This document shows, in pieces, positions 8,001-8,770 of a DNA stretch of 8,770 nucleotides. Position 1 is the stretch's first letter, and each line of letters starts with the position of its first letter. Source of the stretch: Gemmatimonadota bacterium (GTDB lineage Bacteria; Gemmatimonadota; Gemmatimonadetes; Longimicrobiales; Gaopeijiaceae); NCBI GenBank assembly GCA_030618065.1, contig JAUXEE010000055.1:1-8770 (forward strand), read 5' to 3'. The notes below the pieces were generated by a model. It saw nothing but the letters and a program-made list of their open reading frames with translations. It did not search any database and was not told where the DNA came from. A program made the translations under genes and the position numbers.

Positions 8001-8234
8001 AGCAAAGATGGTGTTGGGATCGTCGGGCCTCACGGCGAAGGCCGTGATCCTCCCGCTGGTAACGGCGGGTCCCAGCTCCCGCCAGTGGTAGCTCTGGAGA
8101 TCGGTGGGGGTGAGGGCGCTGTTCTGGCCCTGGGCCACGGCAGGTAGACCGGCGGGAGAAGCCAGGAGGAATAGCGCGAGGCCGCGCCGCACGCCGCTGT
8201 GCAAGAACCGAACGCTCCAAGTTTCCGGATTCAT
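5055..8234 (-). CDS. Exported sortilin/VPS10-like Asp-box (BNR) beta-propeller protein, copy 2
   Basis: This encodes 1,059 residues from ATG 8234; an in-frame GTG at 8246 would add four. Neither start has a clear Shine-Dalgarno sequence, and ATG is preferred. The signal peptide has an arginine pair (near residues 16-17), a hydrophobic run and probable cleavage after AVA at about 34. Asp-box motifs begin near residue 87 (KTENGGTTW) and continue as RSIDGG, KTTDGG, RSDDGG, RSTDGG, ISDDGG, ISRNRG, RSRDRG, VTTDDG and RSDDYG. Then come FVGTEFGVF and GRGFWVLDD, an Ig-like segment (PGSYQIRLWVG) and a long helical C-terminal region ending in proline-rich sequence. The order of motifs parallels the protein at 378-3566, with shared local patterns such as NPERG, GGPE.GL, GTEFG and GR.FWVLDD, so the two are paralogues, strongly diverged in the C-terminal third. 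It is the first gene of a two-gene unit with the M24 peptidase. The molecular role is unknown; the fold suggests ligand or protein binding. Confidence 0.9.
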   Translation of the reverse strand: MNPETWSVRFLHSGVRRGLALFLLASPAGLPAVAQGQNSALTPTDLQSYHWRELGPAVTSGRITAFAVRPDDPNTIFAATASGGAWKTENGGTTWRPVFQEEGSASLGAITLDPSNPDVVWVGTGEQNSVRSSSFGDGVYRSIDGGESWQHMGLKESRHIGRILVHPDNPDVVFVAAMGSLWGPNPERGLYKTTDGGSHWTKVLGPSEYTGVVEVVMNPQDPDVLFAATFQRERRQWSMLGGGPESGLFRSDDGGESWSRVEGGFATGDLGRIGITYCPGSPETLYSSAVGPDGGIFRSTDGGSTWERRNSSIQSHWYYGELICDPADSDRIYVPMTPLYISDDGGSTFRDLVRTGVHVDHHTLWVNPEEPGHLMVGNDGGVYISRNRGESWLWQSNLPVMQLYTVSVDMQDPFYHVYGGTQDNGSWGGPTGTRFSGGISLEDWTYTAGGDGFYSQVDPTDPDIIYAESQYGVLYRMDRKTGERRRIQPWQPQDEGAPSYRWNWSAPVAISPHDPGTLYFAANVVFRSRDRGDSWDVISPDLTRQISRDSLPLQGRIQPPDAVDLHASTALYGNVSTLSVSPVRTGLVAVGTDDGLVQVTTDDGASWHETDRFPEVPEMMKAGMVAWSSTMEGTLFAVFDGHKDNVFRPFVVRSDDYGKTWRDVTGDLPGFGPTRSVAVHPQNGDLIFVGTEFGVFASNRGGERWIRFGEGLPTAAVHGIVVHPRENDLVLGTHGRGFWVLDDIGLLEGLTPEVLRRDAFLATPRRATQIRDANRGRGSVGDTYWTAQNPPRGAILDYWIGEVAVGSAVRMDVLDDTGQVVRTVAEGSAERGGHRLIWDLRHEAPPGPNGRPSTRVRGRFVLPGSYQIRLWVGNREYTRPLSVRMDPVLSVDEKPREALDRTLALQADLVGAAAVVGSVVDTVAAQAEVVLEALSEHSDVPPEVAKNARAVRAEAQRLRVVLSGPGGGGIAQQETVLPIGTLVGRLYSTTEAWTGSPTEDQRRLTRQAHGDMVRLISDLRALIEQELQRLRQAFTEAGIPWPAGEAPTLPDNLIRPYAS

Positions 8235-8509
8235 GGACTCAAACACTCAAGGGTAGAGATGGGTTGGGAGACTTCTGGAGCAATCTCCGCAACATGCCCC
8301 TGCACTGAAAGGCCGGGCAAGGCAGGCTGGTGAACCATCCCGGCTTTGTCGGAGACTGGTCTGCTTGAGTCCTGCCTCTTCGGACAGGCTGTTCTGACGG
8401 CGATGGCTGGCCTCGGTATTCTTTCCCTCGGAGAAGCCGGTGACGAGAGTGTTTGGGGGCCTTTCCGTCACCAAACGACCCACTTGGCCCTCGACCTAGA
8501 TACGCATCC

Positions 8510-8541
8510 ATCATCGACCTCACGCCTATCCGGCGTGCGTA
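8510..8541 (-). pseudogene. Degenerate tRNA-Ile fragment (anticodon arm, variable loop, start of T-arm)
   Basis: Positions 8510-8534 match 8746-8770 of the tRNA-Ile gene at 21 of 25 bases, including the 11-base identity cgacctcacgc. On the leftward strand this covers the anticodon stem, a changed loop (CGGATAG instead of CTGATAA), the variable loop AGGTC and the start of the T stem. The 5-base-pair anticodon stem is kept intact (8521-8525 with 8533-8537; one more pair is possible inside). The T-arm and acceptor are lost or unrecognisable. This is the type of scar left when an element integrates at a tRNA and displaces its 3' half. A decayed tandem tRNA copy is the alternative. Confidence 0.55.
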
Positions 8542-8595
8542 GGGGACACCGTATCCCGGCATCTGGTGCTTGTCGGGTAGAGTGATCTGCAGTTC

Positions 8596-8617
8596 TTTCC
8601 GGAAAACCATTCCGGAA
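8596..8617. repeat. Pair of palindromic TTCCGGAA sites, 13-base spacing
   Basis: The palindrome tttccggaaa at 8596-8605 is followed by ttccggaa at 8610-8617. The two octamers start 13 bases apart. Palindromes repeated with near-helical spacing suggest a dimeric DNA-binding protein. They lie about 370 bases before the start of the leftward propeller gene and downstream of the tRNA terminator, so the regulated gene, if any, is unclear. Confidence 0.4.
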
Positions 8618-8632
8618 ACTGCCACCCTGAAT

Positions 8633-8653
8633 CGACAGTACGAACCGACAGTA
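8633..8653. repeat. Pair of CGACAGTA direct repeats, 13-base spacing
   Basis: The octamer cgacagta occurs at 8633-8640 and 8646-8653, again with a 13-base period, just beside the TTCCGGAA pair. Equal spacing in two unrelated sequence motifs may reflect one bound complex, or chance. Confidence 0.35.
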
Positions 8654-8670
8654 TTCGGGGGGTGAGGCCC

Positions 8671-8710
8671 AATGAAGAACCCCGCCTGGGCGAAGAAAAC
8701 CTAGGCAGGG
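8671..8710 (-). terminator. Probable intrinsic terminator of the tRNA-Ile gene
   Basis: In leftward RNA, CCCUGCCU (8710-8703) pairs with AGGCGGGG (8687-8680) over 8 base pairs, one of them a G-U that forms only in this orientation. The loop is 15 bases. The stem is followed by the U-rich tail UUCUUCAUU (8679-8671). It starts 17 bases past the tRNA 3' end. The tail is imperfect, which lowers confidence. Confidence 0.5.
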
Positions 8711-8726
8711 CAGTCACTTCACAAGA

Positions 8727-8770
8727 TGGGCCTGGGTGGACTCGAACCACCGACCTCACGCTTATCAGGC
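8727..8770 (-). tRNA. tRNA-Ile(GAU), 3' part, cut by the window edge
   Basis: Read leftward, the segment gives the end of the 5' anticodon stem, loop CTGATAA with anticodon GAT (8766-8764), stem GCGTG, variable loop AGGTC, T-arm GGTGG-TTCGAGT-CCACC, acceptor strand CAGGCCC and discriminator A at 8727. All pairs in the T stem are Watson-Crick. CCA is not encoded. The D-arm and 5' acceptor strand lie beyond base 8770. tRNA-Ile(GAU) often sits in rRNA operons, but no rRNA is visible here and the tRNA seems to have its own terminator. Confidence 0.93.

Larger units (their letters stand above)
8235..8726. other. Long intergenic region without a convincing gene
   Basis: About 490 bases separate the leftward propeller gene from the tRNA. 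The longest open frame here (8239-8625, leftward) has low-complexity, family-free content and no ribosome binding site, so I do not call it. The promoter of the leftward pair must lie in this stretch or be read through from the tRNA, but I cannot identify -10/-35 elements. What can be supported is listed separately: a tRNA-Ile-like fragment, two 13-base-period repeat pairs and a tRNA terminator. Positions 8247-8509 show nothing I can name. Confidence 0.6.

Noticed and set aside
8239..8625. 128-codon leftward open frame in the right intergenic region
   Set aside because: No ribosome binding site, no family resemblance, it runs through the tRNA-like fragment and past the start of the propeller gene.

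Overview
This is a GC-rich bacterial segment with three large protein genes, all apparently exported, and the 3' part of a tRNA-Ile gene at the right edge. The protein families (about 1,060-residue exported Asp-box/BNR propeller proteins of the sortilin/VPS10-like type, plus a signal-peptide-bearing M24 peptidase) and the base composition fit Gemmatimonadota or a neighbouring group. That placement is an inference from family knowledge, because no taxonomic marker other than the tRNA fragment is present.

Layout. Positions 1-87 are open in one frame and may be the tail of a gene outside the window. Positions 69-86 resemble the anticodon arm of tRNA-Ile. Positions 99-207 hold a cluster of short repeats. 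A first propeller protein runs rightward (378-3566) behind a good ribosome binding site. It converges, with a 16-base gap, on a leftward two-gene unit: a second propeller protein (8234-5055) followed by a secreted Xaa-Pro aminopeptidase-like protein (5058-3583), joined by a 4-base ATGA overlap. A strong nested hairpin lies where the convergent genes meet. Positions 8235-8726 hold no convincing gene. They contain a degenerate copy of the tRNA-Ile anticodon/variable region (8510-8541), two pairs of repeats with a 13-base period, and a probable terminator for the tRNA. The tRNA-Ile(GAU) gene is cut by the right edge.

How the genes may work together. The two propeller proteins share architecture and many local motifs and are clearly paralogues. 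One is translationally coupled to the peptidase. All three carry N-terminal export signals, so a joint role in the envelope or outside the cell, such as peptide binding and proline-specific trimming, is plausible but not shown. The peptidase keeps all five metal ligands but appears to lack two histidines that line the active site of E. coli aminopeptidase P.

The most unexpected structure is non-coding. Pieces of the tRNA-Ile anticodon region occur at both ends of the window as well as in the tRNA itself, with short repeat clusters beside each. This looks like the trace of site-specific integration at tRNA-Ile, although no recombinase gene is visible in the window. I did not find a clearly new multi-gene system.
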